Source: Rotaria sp. Silwood1
Taxonomy: Eukaryota > Rotifera > Eurotatoria > Philodinida > Philodinidae
Length of the DNA: 64,000 nucleotides
Direction: 5' to 3'
NCBI GenBank assembly: GCA_905250075.1
Contig: CAJNOP010000395.1
Span: forward strand, 124,001 to 188,000
The first letter of the stretch is position 1. Every line of letters starts with the position of its first letter. A program made the position numbers and the translations under genes. Below, one piece after another: positions 45,340-57,632 of the stretch. The notes below the pieces were generated by a model. That model was not told where the DNA came from. It made no database searches and worked only from the letters and a program-made list of their open reading frames with translations.

Positions 45340-46200
45340 TTACTAGTTGTCAAAGTAAAATCATATTTTACAAGATACGATATATTCATCTTTGTTCTTC
45401 GATAAAAAAGACAAAGAAAGAATCTTAAAAAACTCTTTCATCGAAGCTCATTGAAAGTTGAATTTCGAAAAAAACTTTTTAAGATAAAAAGAATATTTTT
45501 CAAAAAGTTAATTTATTTTCCACACAATCTATGAGAGAATAGTCAATCTTGCAAGATATATCTTAAATAAATTGAATACAACAATCAAACCTCAAGAGTA
45601 TGCTATCATGAATTTCAGTGGCGATAATGAAGAACTTATGGAAGTTATTGTTGGGGCTTTGAACATGAGTCTTCTTTTTGCTCACATTCTCACTCTGTAA
45701 ATATATTTCTCTATGATCTTTTTTTTCTGATTATATTGAAAATATCAGTTGTATGCTAATCAATGTTTGAAGTAGGAAAATGTCTTCTTTTTCTTTGTGA
45801 TGTAAATTAGTTTCAAATTTTTCAATGGTAAGAACAGATTGAACGTCAATGTTCAGTGTTCATTATAAAATAAATCACGACGGCTAATGCTTTTTGTTAT
45901 TTCTAATGTCTATCAATGATGTAAACGAGAATGCTTCAAAAGAATATGATTGATCGTATTTGAGTTTTTATCCGCTTCGCTTAAAATATGAACTAGGTAA
46001 TAACCATTTTTATATATAGGGAGAAAGCCCAAAACGCGCTACATCTTTTGGTATATTTATATGGAGCATCAAATGCAGTTAAAAGTATCAATAGTGCATT
46101 AGAAGAAAAAAGGACATTTTTTAAAAATCCATGGTGTAAATACTGTTGTAATATTCTTTTATTTCGCATATATCTCGGCGTAGGTAAAAGATAAAACCTT
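45340..46200. other. Intergenic
   Basis: No gene or element supported. Confidence 0.4.
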
Positions 46201-46205
46201 GAATT

Positions 46206-46544
46206 TTTTTTTAAAAGATGCACCGTGGAAAGCTCTACAAAAACTATATAATCGAATTCCTTTTTCACCTATTCCGATGATTTTTCTTATACTCAAAATG
46301 AACAATTTACATGGCAGTGTCACTTTCCATCATACTGAGAATGTTTGAAGACTTTTTTGTTCTGGATATGTCTCGTCTTGAGAAAATGATGAAATATTAA
46401 ATTTGTTTTTAAAAGATGTGCCGTCGAAAGCTCTACAAAACTTGTATAGATCAAATCCTATACTGTATCGGAAAAGTTCTGGAAAGATTTTCTATACAAT
46501 GGGAAGTGACACTGTCATCAATAAGTTGTTCATTTTGTGTATAA
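46206..46544. repeat. Paired direct and inverted local duplication
   Basis: TTTTTAAAAGATG...AAAGCTCTACAAAA occurs at about 46208 and 46408 in the same orientation. The segment at 46286-46330 (CTTATACTCAAAATGAACAA) is repeated at 46499-46544 in inverse orientation. One half of the unit is therefore direct and the other inverted. Confidence 0.65.
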
Positions 46545-46588
46545 GGGTGTGGGTGTTTGTTATATTATCTTGCTCACAACCACACCGC
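46543..46588. repeat. Telomere-like G/C foldback element
   Basis: Left arm AAGGGTGTGGGTGTTTG, loop TTATATTATCTTGC, right arm TCACAACCACACC. It sits directly at the end of the local duplication. Confidence 0.72.
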
Positions 46589-46589
46589 G

Positions 46590-48390
46590 CAATTATTAAT
46601 CGACACCGTATAACTGTAACGTCACCTAACTAAACATGCTCTGCTTTATAACGCCATAAAATATTTCATTTAACTTGCATTTAGTCGCAAGACAAGATAC
46701 ATACATCTGAAATAACATTGTTAATGGCAAAATAAAAAGCTCACTTCACTGTATTATACGATATATTTAAATTTAGATAAAGCATTTCAATGAGATGTGG
46801 AGAGTAAATGCAAAAATGACTCATGTCTTATAAGTCGGCCGTTACATTCACATTGTTGAATCTAAGAGTTCATTTGTTGTTTTTTCTTATGGTTTTGACT
46901 GACATGATCACTTAATTTAAGATTTAATATTTCCTAGTGTGATAAATGAGAAAAAATTTAATACGTCTGCTCTTACAAAGCTATACAGATAGAAAAAGGA
47001 AACCCATAAAAAAAACTAATTAGAACACCTAGCGTCACACCATTAGATTGATTAAACAGACGTCTTATCAAAAGAAGAAACCATTTTAAAGACTATATTT
47101 TTTTTTCGCTGGATATCTCAAACAGCCAACTAAAAAAATATCTATTGAACGCTCTTTTTCTAATGTAGGACACACTTGCTGAAATATCCAAAACAAACCT
47201 ACTCCTAACAATAGTTTCCTATTTTTTATCATCGCGTTATGTCCTCTGCATTTTTGTGATAATGTTGAAGTCGTCCATTGAAACGAGCTCATATTTTCAG
47301 AGCTTCGACGCAAGACAGTGATATATTATTCAACGCGAGAGACAACCGTAAAGTGGTAAATTATTTCTAAGAGAAAATTGTTCAGAAGATCCTAGAGAGC
47401 CAGTGTATGGAAATAGCATGGAAAGTATCGTTTAAAGTAGAAGTCCAAGTATAATACGATGTTTATAAGAAATGAGAGACAACATAAAACCATATACAAC
47501 AAGACTGACAATAGATTTGTGTGAACTATTAACAAACAATACATTATCTCTTGATGATTTTTAATTCGATTTACCTATTCGTTTTTCTTTTCTATATCGT
47601 AAGTCGCAATTTATGGTTGTTATTCTACTTGAATTATATATTTTTAATTCAAGTATCTTACCCATAGGAGATGATGGTTGTTTGACTGTAGATAAAATCA
47701 TTTAACTACTGCTATCTTCATTTCTTCAATAACCAATTCCATGTAGCCAATCGATAAGTAAGCTTTTTCAAGCTTACCTTATCTAATGACTTTCTGTATC
47801 CGACTTACTATTTGTCAATCAGGCTCACAAAAGCTGATTTATTATTGAAGTAAATCTAATCTTTTATTCTAGTAAAGAATTTTTATTATCATAGAAAAAT
47901 ATTATTTCGAATTATAATAGAAATTAATAAAGCTTGTTTTTCTCATTTAGAAAACAATAAGCGTGAAAATAATAAATTACAACTCACTTCTTCATTTAGT
48001 TTAGCTTTACTAACTGATGACGATATAAAAATAATATCTTCATCATACTCTATTTGTACCAATAGTTACGAATGACTAGAAGAAAAAACCAGTAGGATAA
48101 AATAAAAAATTAGGACAGTTATTTGCAATTATATTCTATTATATTGTAAACTAAATGTTATTATGTTCATTTAATCTTTTTGTAATGATAAACATCTCTT
48201 ATTTTCTTGGCTAATGTCTTATAGCATTGTTGCACATTCCCATTGTGGCATCGTGACTCGTAACTATTTTTTTCTCTTTTTGTTTTTCTATATATTCTTA
48301 GCAAGTTAATCTATCATATAAAGTCGATAACAAAAACAAAGAAAGATTGAAAAAGAAGGAAGATTAGCTTCATATTCATTGCAAAAAAAA
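46590..48390. other. AT-rich intergenic DNA upstream of the GPCR
   Basis: About 1.8 kb without a supported gene, RNA or repeat. Confidence 0.45.
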
Positions 48391-48396
48391 AATACA

Positions 48397-49461
48397 ATGT
48401 CCTTGCCGTCAGTTGCTCTACATATTCTTGACATTGCACAAAAATTAAACTTTTATGGCTTGTTTATTATTTTCATTGCCGCTCTTATTGGCAGTGTTCT
48501 CAATATTTGTGTATTTACTAAAGTGAAGCTTTTCAAAGGTAATCGTTGTGCTTATTACTTAACCATCGAATCTATTATCAGTATATATATATTTATTCAA
48601 TTGTGTATTCCTCAAATATTTCAATTAATATATCAAACTGATCCTGCAAATACCTCTCTTTTTTTTTGTAAAATAAAAACGACATTGAGTCAATCATTTC
48701 GACTTCTGATTGATTTTATAGTATGTTTTGAAGCATTAGACCAATATCTTTCAACTAATCCTCGTCTTTATTTTCGGCAAATGAGCACATTAAAACTTGC
48801 ACAATGTTCAATCATTGTAGCAAGTATTATATGCATTTTACAGACAATACCTTACATTATTTTTTATGATATTGTTTCTCCATTTGGTTGTATTATAATC
48901 AATCAAGGTTTAAAATATTATTATTCTTTTGGTTATTATATTTTTTTAAATGGATTTCTACCAATTTCAACTTCAAGTATATTCAGTTTATTGGCCTATC
49001 GCAATGTTCGTCGTATAATTCGACGACAAATTCCAATTCAACGTCGAAAACTTGACCAGCAATTGACAGCAATGATCTTTGTCCGAGTCATTTTGTTTGT
49101 TGCTATTCTATTACCATTCACACTATATCGAATCTATACAGTCAAAAGCACTGCATATCCAGTTGATAGTCTTCAATATGCAATAGTTCAATTAATTACA
49201 ACAATCGTTGCCTTAATAATGATGTGCAACTATGCTGTAAGATTGTAATTATTCTTTTTATTTGAATGTTTAGAATAATTATTTTCATAGTTCAACTTTT
49301 ATATATTTTTTGCGACATCATCACGATTTCGGCGTCAACTTAAATACTTATTTGTGAAAGTTTGGTGGCCATCGTTAAGATCATGGTTTTATTCAAATGA
49401 AAATAGGATTCATCCTTTGAATATAATTCCAAATGAATATAGTACAGGATTGAAATCATGA
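48397..49461 (+). CDS. Rhodopsin-like GPCR of bdelloid type, 2 exons
   Basis: Exon 1 (48397-49236) and exon 2 (49291-49461) join in phase 0 to a 336-residue seven-helix receptor. The start MSLPSVALHI precedes TM1 (GLFIIFIAALIGSVLNICVF, with the conserved Asn). Cys91 before TM3 and Cys in SPFGCIII can form the usual extracellular disulfide. The TM3 end reads ALDQYLSTNPR, so the DRY motif is DQY. Loop 3 is basic (RRIIRRQIPIQRRKLDQQ) before TM6 (VRVILFVAILLPFTLYRIY). After splicing, TM7 reads MMCNYAFNFYIFFATSSRFR with an NFYIFF variant of NPxxY. The C-terminus ends ILE-rich then STGLKS. Ligand unknown. The splice is well supported because exon 2 supplies the missing end of TM7. Confidence 0.88.
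49237..49290 (+). other. Intron of the GPCR gene
   Basis: 54 bp, GTAAGATTG donor and TTTTCATAG acceptor, phase 0, within the TM7 region. Confidence 0.87.
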
Positions 49462-49464
49462 GCA

Positions 49465-50810
49465 TTTATTTCCAATAGAGAGAACTATACTATTTATATT
49501 GGTTTCTCTCATTGTTGCTTATCATACATAAAGCTTTTATTATTATTTAAAAATAAAATTAATACAAACAATAAAAATAATCGATGCATGAACAAACATT
49601 CACTTATAGAATATAATAAATATTTATAGTGACTGTAAAATATTACAGCATTTATTAAAATACAGAAATATTTATTAAATAATGAAGCTTCATAGATGAT
49701 TTTTACTCAATATCATAGAATTTGAGATAGACATTCAAGCCAACATCCAAATCCATATAAGTTAAAGATTTTCTTTTTCGAATGAATTCTTAGTAAGCTT
49801 CAATGAAATTTCTACACAATAACGGAAGTAATTATCTATTTCAGTTGAATATCTTCGATGAATTTTTTTTGTGCATTTATTTTTTTTCTAATTAAGCCAA
49901 ATTACTCAATAAAATCTTGTTCATATATAACGTTTCGAGAATATGACTTCTTATGCCATTAAAATAGCGTTACTTTTGCTGATTTTTGAAGTAGTGTAAA
50001 TAAATCATCGATTAATCACGATATTTCAAGAAGAAATGACATAACAAGTATTAGTTTACAGATAATACATGACATCGTATATAAAAGTTTCCTATAGTGG
50101 CTATTCTCAGAGTAAATTTGATAGAAAAGTACCTAAGGAATCGCTATTTTCTTTTAGAAAAAAGTCACAAATCTTCTTCATTTTTTCTGGGTGTATGGTT
50201 TTCTAATCACGCATCCCAGCATTCTTTCAGAAGCTTCATCGTAGTCAATGACTTTTTTAGCACTTTTACTAAGTAGGGCGTCATTTTTTCAGTGTTTTTC
50301 GAGATATTGAACTTTTCATCGTTATTCTCCGCTTAAAAAGTACGAATTTAAAAAAATTAAGTCTATAAAATGAAGACCCACCAAAAATTTCGTATTGTCA
50401 AATGAACTGATTTTGATCCTTGTTCGTTGAAGATCTCTCGAAAACATCATTGTGTGGATTGAGATTGATTTTTGAGAGGAGGAGCACAAGTGAAAAGTGT
50501 TTCTCAGACTAGAGCTCAGCACTATTTTCTGTTGCTGAGAACTCTGAAAAATAAGTTCGATAACTCTTGTCCTTGTTTGTTATGGAAAAGTATCCAAAAC
50601 CTTATCGTCTTCTTCGAAATCCACAATGTGAGTTCTACACAAGTATAAAATCATCTTTTGTAAGAAAATATTAAAATCTTTATACAAACAGTCATAAAAT
50701 ATTAGTAAAATTGTTATTGAAGGATACATAACATCTAATAATAATCTTTATTTTCTTCTATATTATCAAATAATGGAATCTATGAATTCTGTTTAATATA
50801 TCTTGCATAA
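49465..50810. other. Intergenic
   Basis: AT-rich DNA with no supported gene or repeat. Confidence 0.4.
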
Positions 50811-50814
50811 GTTC

Positions 50815-51330
50815 TTAAATTTGTACAAAAATCATTTCATCTAAAGAATCAAAATTTTCTCGATATTACTAATTGTACATTTGTCATTTGTTCATTATCA
50901 AGATGTGTCATAAATTGTTCCATTTTATCAATTGTGTTAATACGTCATACAACAAGTTTAGGTATTTTATCTATATTAGAATGGACAAGTTCAACGATAT
51001 ATTGCGCTAAATTAATACTTCTTAAATAAATATTAGGTAATGTTGATTCCTTTCATTTATTTGATGAATTCATTATGGTTAAAGAATTTTGGGGTATACC
51101 TTAGTATAGTTTCCATTATAGAAATCAACACCTAACATCTTATCATTGGTTATGCATGAATTAGATGTAGCAATGATTTTTTTTTCGTACATCTGTATTC
51201 GTGAAAAAGTTTCATCATCATAATATTTCTTAGAAAATACTAAACTATTTTCTTGTCTTTTTTTAAATATATTTTGAAGTATAAGTATACAAATATTTTG
51301 TTAATCATAAACGAATAACATCGGTACTTT
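50815..51330 (-). pseudogene. Decayed coding remnant, possibly F-box family
   Basis: Minus-strand translation yields broken but protein-like pieces: YYDDETFSRIQMYEKKSLLH (from about 51240), IYLRSINLAQYIVELVHSNI (from about 51035), then INTIDKMEQFMTHLDNEQ and TNVQLVISRKF, separated by stops and frame changes. The periodic Leu/Ile and position near two F-box/LRR genes suggest an old relative, but the match is only by general character. Confidence 0.35.
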
Positions 51331-51334
51331 TTCA

Positions 51335-52815
51335 ATGTATTTTTTTGAGACAAAAATTTAATTCATAGTGTTTGTTTTGATTAATCATGTAACTAGCTCA
51401 TATTACATCCCTTTCAAATATTTCACCATAAATGTCGTAACGAAATATCGCAAGTAATTTTCTTTTGTCTGTTGTGTTCGACCGCATATTTGTAAAATAA
51501 TAAGACCCAACCACAGACGTTAATAAGACGTTGCCAGATCGCTCTATTGAAGGGTGATGAAGAAACCGCAAACTCTTGGAGTACATTTTCAATCTTCATC
51601 CTCATATTCAGCTTCTGCGATGTTAAGATTCACGAATGGCCTCGTTTGTTCTAAGTTAGGTCACATATGCTTTGACAAAGTCAACTTGCTGATTAGTAAC
51701 AACAGCTACATTGTGTTTCACATTTTAATCATGCAGGAATACTATCTTATTCGACAATATGTAATAGAACATTTTTTGTGATCGAAATGTAAATGCTTTA
51801 CATACTTATCTATCTCGGATTTCGAAAATAATTTTTGTCACCCAAACAGTCGATGCAGGTCACTATTAATCAAATAGGATATTAACTTGAAAATTTTCTA
51901 GACAAATAATACTTCAAAACAGGTACTTTAGTAAGTTAAACTTATACTTTTTTTTTATCTTGTGTCAAGAAAAAAAACTTATTTTATATCATAATAGAAT
52001 TATGCTTGACTTTCTTTCTCTTATTAGTCAAATATAACACATTTAATGAAAAAACTTGTTGATGAAGGTTAATGAGCTCGTCATGTAGAGCTCTATGCTA
52101 TAGATAGTCATCCAATAATCTTTTCTCTCAAATTATACTAAGTCTATTAATAATAATATTGACTAATTCAACCTGTTGAGTATAATCGTACTGAAATATG
52201 TTCCAGAACGGTTTATACAGTTGCGACGCACACTGATGATTAATATCAACGAAAATTAAAAACAAATAATAACGATATTCTAAGCTAAATGAACAAAACA
52301 ATTCTCGTTGACTTAATCTGATTACTCGTAGAAATTATCAATCCATTTATCGAACTCATACGTATTGAAGGCGAAATTTCTATTCTCAGATTCTCATTAC
52401 CTTCAAATTCAATGCATCTTCATACAAGCAAGCATTGATATTTCGACGTTTACGATCTTTTTTTTTTTAAATGAACGAGCTATACTAATTCCGTTAGCAA
52501 ATGTTGTTCGTTTATTAACCTTTTATTTTCGTTATTTCTTAGTTACAGAGTTCTTGTCAAAAACACATTATCTGATGAAACTATGTTAGTTTTCAAGAGA
52601 CATTTTTCCCAAGTAAAAGATATCAACAGGTCATCGAAAGTGAGGTAAGCAAAAATAAGAAAGAAATGAACTATACATATATGAATTTTCTTTTAGTTTG
52701 CGTTAAGATGTACTCATTTGATATCGATCAAGGAAATATTGCTCATCGAATCCACGGGAAATCATAATTTCCACAATAATGGGTACAAGTATCGAGAAGG
52801 TGCACAAGATTCATA
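51335..52815. other. Intergenic
   Basis: No gene supported. Around 52330-52430 a frame reads LVEIINPFIELIRIEGEISI and may be a remnant, but it does not extend. Confidence 0.3.
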
Positions 52816-52822
52816 AGTGTTT

Positions 52823-54742
52823 TTATTTGAACAAATTTAAAAAAGAGAACTTCGACTTCTTTTTCTGATTGTCCGAAGTATCATCGATCGGTGAACTATT
52901 GGAAGTTAAAGTTAGGACTGACCAAGCCGTTGATTCTGATGGCTTCACGACAAATGTTTCCCAGAAAGGTTCTTCAAATGCAGCTTGGTCAAGCCAAACT
53001 GTCATTGTATCATCTGTCACTTGGAACAAAAATTTAATTTGTCGTCGTTGATCATATTTCCATTTTTTTCTGTCATAATTCTCAAAAAAGCCACGACGAT
53101 TTATTGAAATAACGACCGAAAGACTGCGAAGATGTATTAAATATTTCTTCAATAGTGAAACATTATGTAAGTTTGATGTATTGATTTTTAGATGTTCGAT
53201 AGAAGGAAAGCACTTGCCAATAATAATAATATCTTCTCCATTGAATAAGTGCTCAGAAAGAGAAATATCAAGGTGTTTTACATAATTACTCTTTCTCATG
53301 AAAGCATACATATTTTCAAAAAGTACATCGAATGTTATATAAAGTAAACTCATATTTGTGAGAGATGCTAAGAGTGCTGCTAATGCGTCGGTGTTTTCCT
53401 GTGAGCGTATAATAGCAAGTTGTCTGATTCGAGAACAATTTACATGTGTTTTCACCCATTTGAGTAGCGAACTATCCATATTATCCACTATAAGACACTT
53501 TACATTGTCAAAATAGTAATGACACGATACAAAACTATTCATATCGTCAATTCTCAAATTTATCTCTTTATTTACTATCATAAGATTATTATTATTACCA
53601 GTACGTTTAGGTGCTATCCAACATTGAATAACAGGCCAATCAAATTCACATCGAACAATGTGTTTCATTTTGTCTATGCCGAAACCATCGAAATCCGAAT
53701 ATTCATGTTTGGTTACTATTATATTGAAGTTCTTTTTCGATATCCAATATGAACTTTGAAATGAAATGAGCACATCTTGAAGATCAACTTCTTCTATACG
53801 AAATGTAGTTGTTTGAAGAGTAAAATGAGTTAGTAATGGTAAGGATGTTTCCAACAACATCTTCCATGCATTTGCATCAAGAAGTTTACTGTGTGCTTTA
53901 ATTTCAAGATGCTTTAAAACAGGCATACATGTCAAATATTCTGTTAACATATCCATTGTTATTGAACTGTCTTGTTGAAAATATAAGACTAGTGTACTAA
54001 GTGTAGACGTTGGTATCATATTCTTTTTTTGTTTCCTTTCTGTTTCATCATGTTAAGGATATATTATATTGATTAAATCAACATCGAGATATTTAAGATG
54101 AGGAGTACATTTGAAAATATATTGTAGATCTTGAAATCGAAAATGTATACCAGAAATAGTCAAATGTTCAATATTTGATGAGACCTTGGCCAAATCACTC
54201 CAGTTTATAGAATCTATTTTACTCATAAGAGAAAATTGTTTAAGCGATTTTAAGCGAAAAAGATCGACAATAACATTTCCTAATGAGGATCTATTATCTG
54301 TGTTTGTTGCTTTAATTGATAAAGTGTTAATCGTCGTTTTTGATAAGGAATTAAGAGCTCTTTCAACAATTTGCCACTCAATAACTTCACCATCAAAATG
54401 AAAATAAAGTGTTCGAAGTTGTTTAAATGATTCAAATGATGGTAAAAAAGAAAGAAAAGCATCAACTTGACCAGGTGTGTCTTGTTCTGATATGAATAAT
54501 TCTTCTATTTTATCGATATAGGCTGGTAAAAGATTCATACAGAAACGAAAATCGTCTTTTTGACATCGAATAAAATCAAAACGAAGTCGTTGGCATCGTG
54601 TAATAAGTGCATTGAAACGTTGATTAAGTTGAAAGTCAAAAGCTCTTAGTAGATCTACTCCATTAATGTATTTCTCAATAATATCAATCAATAGTTCGTT
54701 TGGAAGTGATTCAAGGTTTGAGAGAGGCATATATTCAGACAA
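52823..54742 (-). pseudogene. F-box/LRR-like protein gene split by one in-frame stop
   Basis: From ATG 54742 the protein starts MSEYMPLSNLESLPNELLID followed by IIEKYINGVDLLRAF, an F-box (residues about 9-45), which in SCF ubiquitin ligases binds Skp1. LRR-like segments follow (LKQFSLMSKI, IEHLTISGIHF, HLKYLDVDLI). At 54053-54055 a TAA ends the frame. Eleven codons later, in the same frame, the LRR series resumes (TSTLSTLVLYF, PVLKHLEIK, PLLTHFTLQ, IEHLKINTSNL, LRSLSVVIS) to a stop at 52823, 640 codons in all. The downstream part alone lacks an F-box. It is probably one gene with a recent nonsense mutation, an assembly error, or an unseen short intron around the stop. Confidence 0.82.
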
Positions 54743-54744
54743 AA

Positions 54745-55570
54745 TAATACTAACGATTGATAAGTAATGTTAAAAAGTCTATGTAACAACACAGTCGTAT
54801 TGATGGAAATATCGAAATTCTAAGTCACGGTTTGTTATGCTTGAAGAAGAATGTGTTAGGCATGCGTAATAATATACTGTCTCTGAAAAGAACGTCATTC
54901 CGTTCGTCATATCAATAGTAAATGTACTTCTCACTATCGACATCTATAGAAAAAAAAACAAATCGGTCAATGAAAAATAAATCAGAAGAATTCTAATTCA
55001 TCCTAATTTAGCATAAAATAAGGAATAACTTAATACTAATCTTATTTCGGTGAAACGTTTTTCTCTTTAGATATTCGTCACTAAGAAGGTTGTTTCCATA
55101 GTAACGAAGGGTACTAAAAATGTAGCATTTGTTAACAGAATGGTTATCTGAAAAATTCATTTCAACCTAGAGGTAGTATGTTAGAATCAGAATAAAATTT
55201 TGAATTGTTTGATATATTAATATCTCAAACATGGGTCTCGCATCAACATTACAAGAAATAGCCATATTGCTTTCCGAATTTTTTCTCTAAGCCTCCTATT
55301 TTTACTAGAGTAAGACTAATTGTATTGTTGTTATTTAGTTTATTCCCTAAGTTGTATTTGAATTCAGTTCCATCAGTTTTTGTCTAAAGTTGCAACCCAA
55401 AGTTGCGAAACAGGCGTCATCTATTTAAATAAATTGAATTTGAAATGAATTTTATCTCTGTTGTTAAAATTGTATTATTTATTCTAAAACTATTACTCGT
55501 GAATCAAAGCAACTACTAATTAGATTCTAAAATAGTATATTTAAGAATTTTAGTCCTTATAATGGCAGGC
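54745..55570. other. Intergenic
   Basis: No supported gene between the F-box gene and the exon fragment at 55577. Confidence 0.4.
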
Positions 55571-55576
55571 ATTAGG

Positions 55577-55812
55577 ATATATTAAATTTTTTGTCACCTG
55601 CTAAAGTTTCGTTGGTTAATATTCTTTTATGTCGCAAATGTGACAATAACTCAACAGAAATATCAAGTCCAGCTCCTATAGCCGATTTCAATGCTGTCAA
55701 ACGATGTTTGACACTTGTGGAAATTCGAGCTATTTATCAACAGCAAAAATCAATCAACCAAGTTAAAGTCGGTACCTATATCAATACCCAGGTCGTTCAT
55801 GCCCGGCCGTAA
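55577..55812 (+). CDS. Uncharacterised exon whose 3' end is replaced by element B
   Basis: An open frame follows an ACATTAG acceptor-like site and reads SPAKVSLVNILLCRKCDNNS, then APIADFNAVKRCLTLVEIRA and KSINQVKVGTYIN. The amino-acid mix, a C-x-x-C pair and sustained openness suggest genuine coding. The element starting at 55787 changes the last residues to TQVVHARP. Without it the host sequence would read TYI-N-S-H-stop. I do not recognise the family, and no upstream exon was identified. Confidence 0.45.
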
Positions 55813-56219
55813 ACGGCCGTACACCAATCATTTACGACGAAAAACGACAGCAGTTTACAGTGACCATTTACGACAGTCATATACGACGTTTTACGGCGTA
55901 TTACGTTAATCGTAAACAATGACCGTAAACGTTCGTCCTTTACAACAACCGTAAAAATACGGCGACAGTAAACGATGCTCGGATAATATCGTAAGATATC
56001 GCAAACGGCAGTCGTATACAGTGACTGTTTACGGCAATCATATACGATGCTTTACAGCGTATTACGCTCATCGTAAAGAATGACCGTAAACGTTAGCCGT
56101 TTACGATTACTGTAATAATGCGGCGACTGTAAACGACACTCGGATTATACCATAAGATGTTGTGAGCGCCAGCTGTAAACGGTGTTATCTAAGATCATCG
56201 TTTTTTATTGTAGTGTTCT

Positions 56220-57480
56220 TGCACAGTTGTTAACGACGACGAACTACTTTTCTTAGACATAGTGGCAAAATCAGAACTTCGCTACTAGAAGAACCGAAAT
56301 TTGAAGCACTTTTTTTCAAATCTATCAAAAATAGTACAAATTTTCATAAAAGAATCTGAGATCGACACCATCCCTTGCCTCGTAAAATTCTCTTCACGGA
56401 TACATTCTTTAGATTTTTATCAATAAATCAACAAATTTTCAATTGTTAATTTCGGATTTCGTTTAAAAAATTTTGTGTCCACATGAAGAGTATTTTACGA
56501 TTTTGTATTAAGTGTATTAAGTGTGGAAAATGATCACTCTAGAAACAGTATGCTGAATATTGTTGTATTGGGTCTCTCAATTGAGGCAGATTTGTGTAAG
56601 ATTGCAACTGAAATGTTTAATTAGCAGTATCTCTTGTATCTCTTGAATAACTGGTAAAAAAGACTGCGAAAGTGGATTTTGCTTTGCTCAGTGCGCATCA
56701 GCTAGACATAATGTTTCTCAAGATCTAATTTGACAGATTCTCCTATCTGAAATTGAATTTGCAGGGTGAACTGCACGTACATGAACTGAACTATAATACC
56801 AAAGATCCAGGAAATCCCTGTTGTTCTATGTGAAACCCATGTAAAAAAAATTTTGATGAAAAGTCAGATTAAAACCGATTTTTCGATTAATAATCGAATT
56901 TTGATAGATTATAATGACGTTATTTTTAATTTGATTTTAATATGATATCTGAATCTAAATGATGGATGGGATTTGATAATAATTATTTTTAATTTATTTT
57001 AATCGATTGTTAAAATTGTATAAATGACTATTCGATTGTCAATCTGACTTTTCGTTAAAACCTTTTATATGGTTACAATAAGTGGCTAATAATAGATATA
57101 ATCACAATAACAGACATGAGATCCTATTTGTGTTACTATTTGATTCAACAGATTTCTTTCTAGATGCGATCAAATTGTCAATAAAGGCATTCTATTTACG
57201 CAACTTAAATTTACTCATACCATTTTAAACTCGAGACTAAATAATTCTTTATGTTAACATACTTTCTCATAAGATTTGACTCTTTTTTTAACATACCTAA
57301 AGTTAGCACCAGATTCGTATTTTTCTGGTCCGGATGTGCCTGTAGAGCTGTGCTGGTTCCATAAATGATTGTGTTAGGTGCAGAACTTAATTCTCTATCG
57401 TATGGTACCATTTCTGAATGGGGTTATCGGGTGAAAATAGGGGTCTTCTTCAAAAATACTGATATTACCCACACAGGGTA
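56220..57480. other. Interior of element B without recognised genes
   Basis: AT-rich unique-looking DNA between the left subterminal zone and the long hairpin. No coding sequence supported. Confidence 0.4.
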
Positions 57481-57490
57481 ATTTCACAAT

Positions 57491-57632
57491 AAGAGTGCCG
57501 GTGACGGGCAGGATGAGAAGGTGAAAGTGATGATGAGCATAGTTACTGTCGAAAGAAGCTAACATTAACGTCGACCTCATCATTACCCTTACCTCTAGCC
57601 ATTCTCTCCCTTACCGCACCCTCACTCTAGAG
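57491..57632. repeat. Imperfect hairpin inside element B
   Basis: Left GAGTGCCGGTGACGGGCAGG and GAAGGTGAAAGTGATGATGA pair imperfectly with right CCTCATCATTACCCTTACC and CTTACCGCACCCTCACTC. The G-rich-first, C-rich-second layout resembles a diverged large version of the telomere-like foldbacks. Confidence 0.55.

Noticed and set aside
1275..46588. Foldbacks as true head-to-head telomere fusions
   Set aside because: Polarity fits, but some twenty fusions in 64 kb with short arms and related loops is implausible. A dispersed repeat explains it better.
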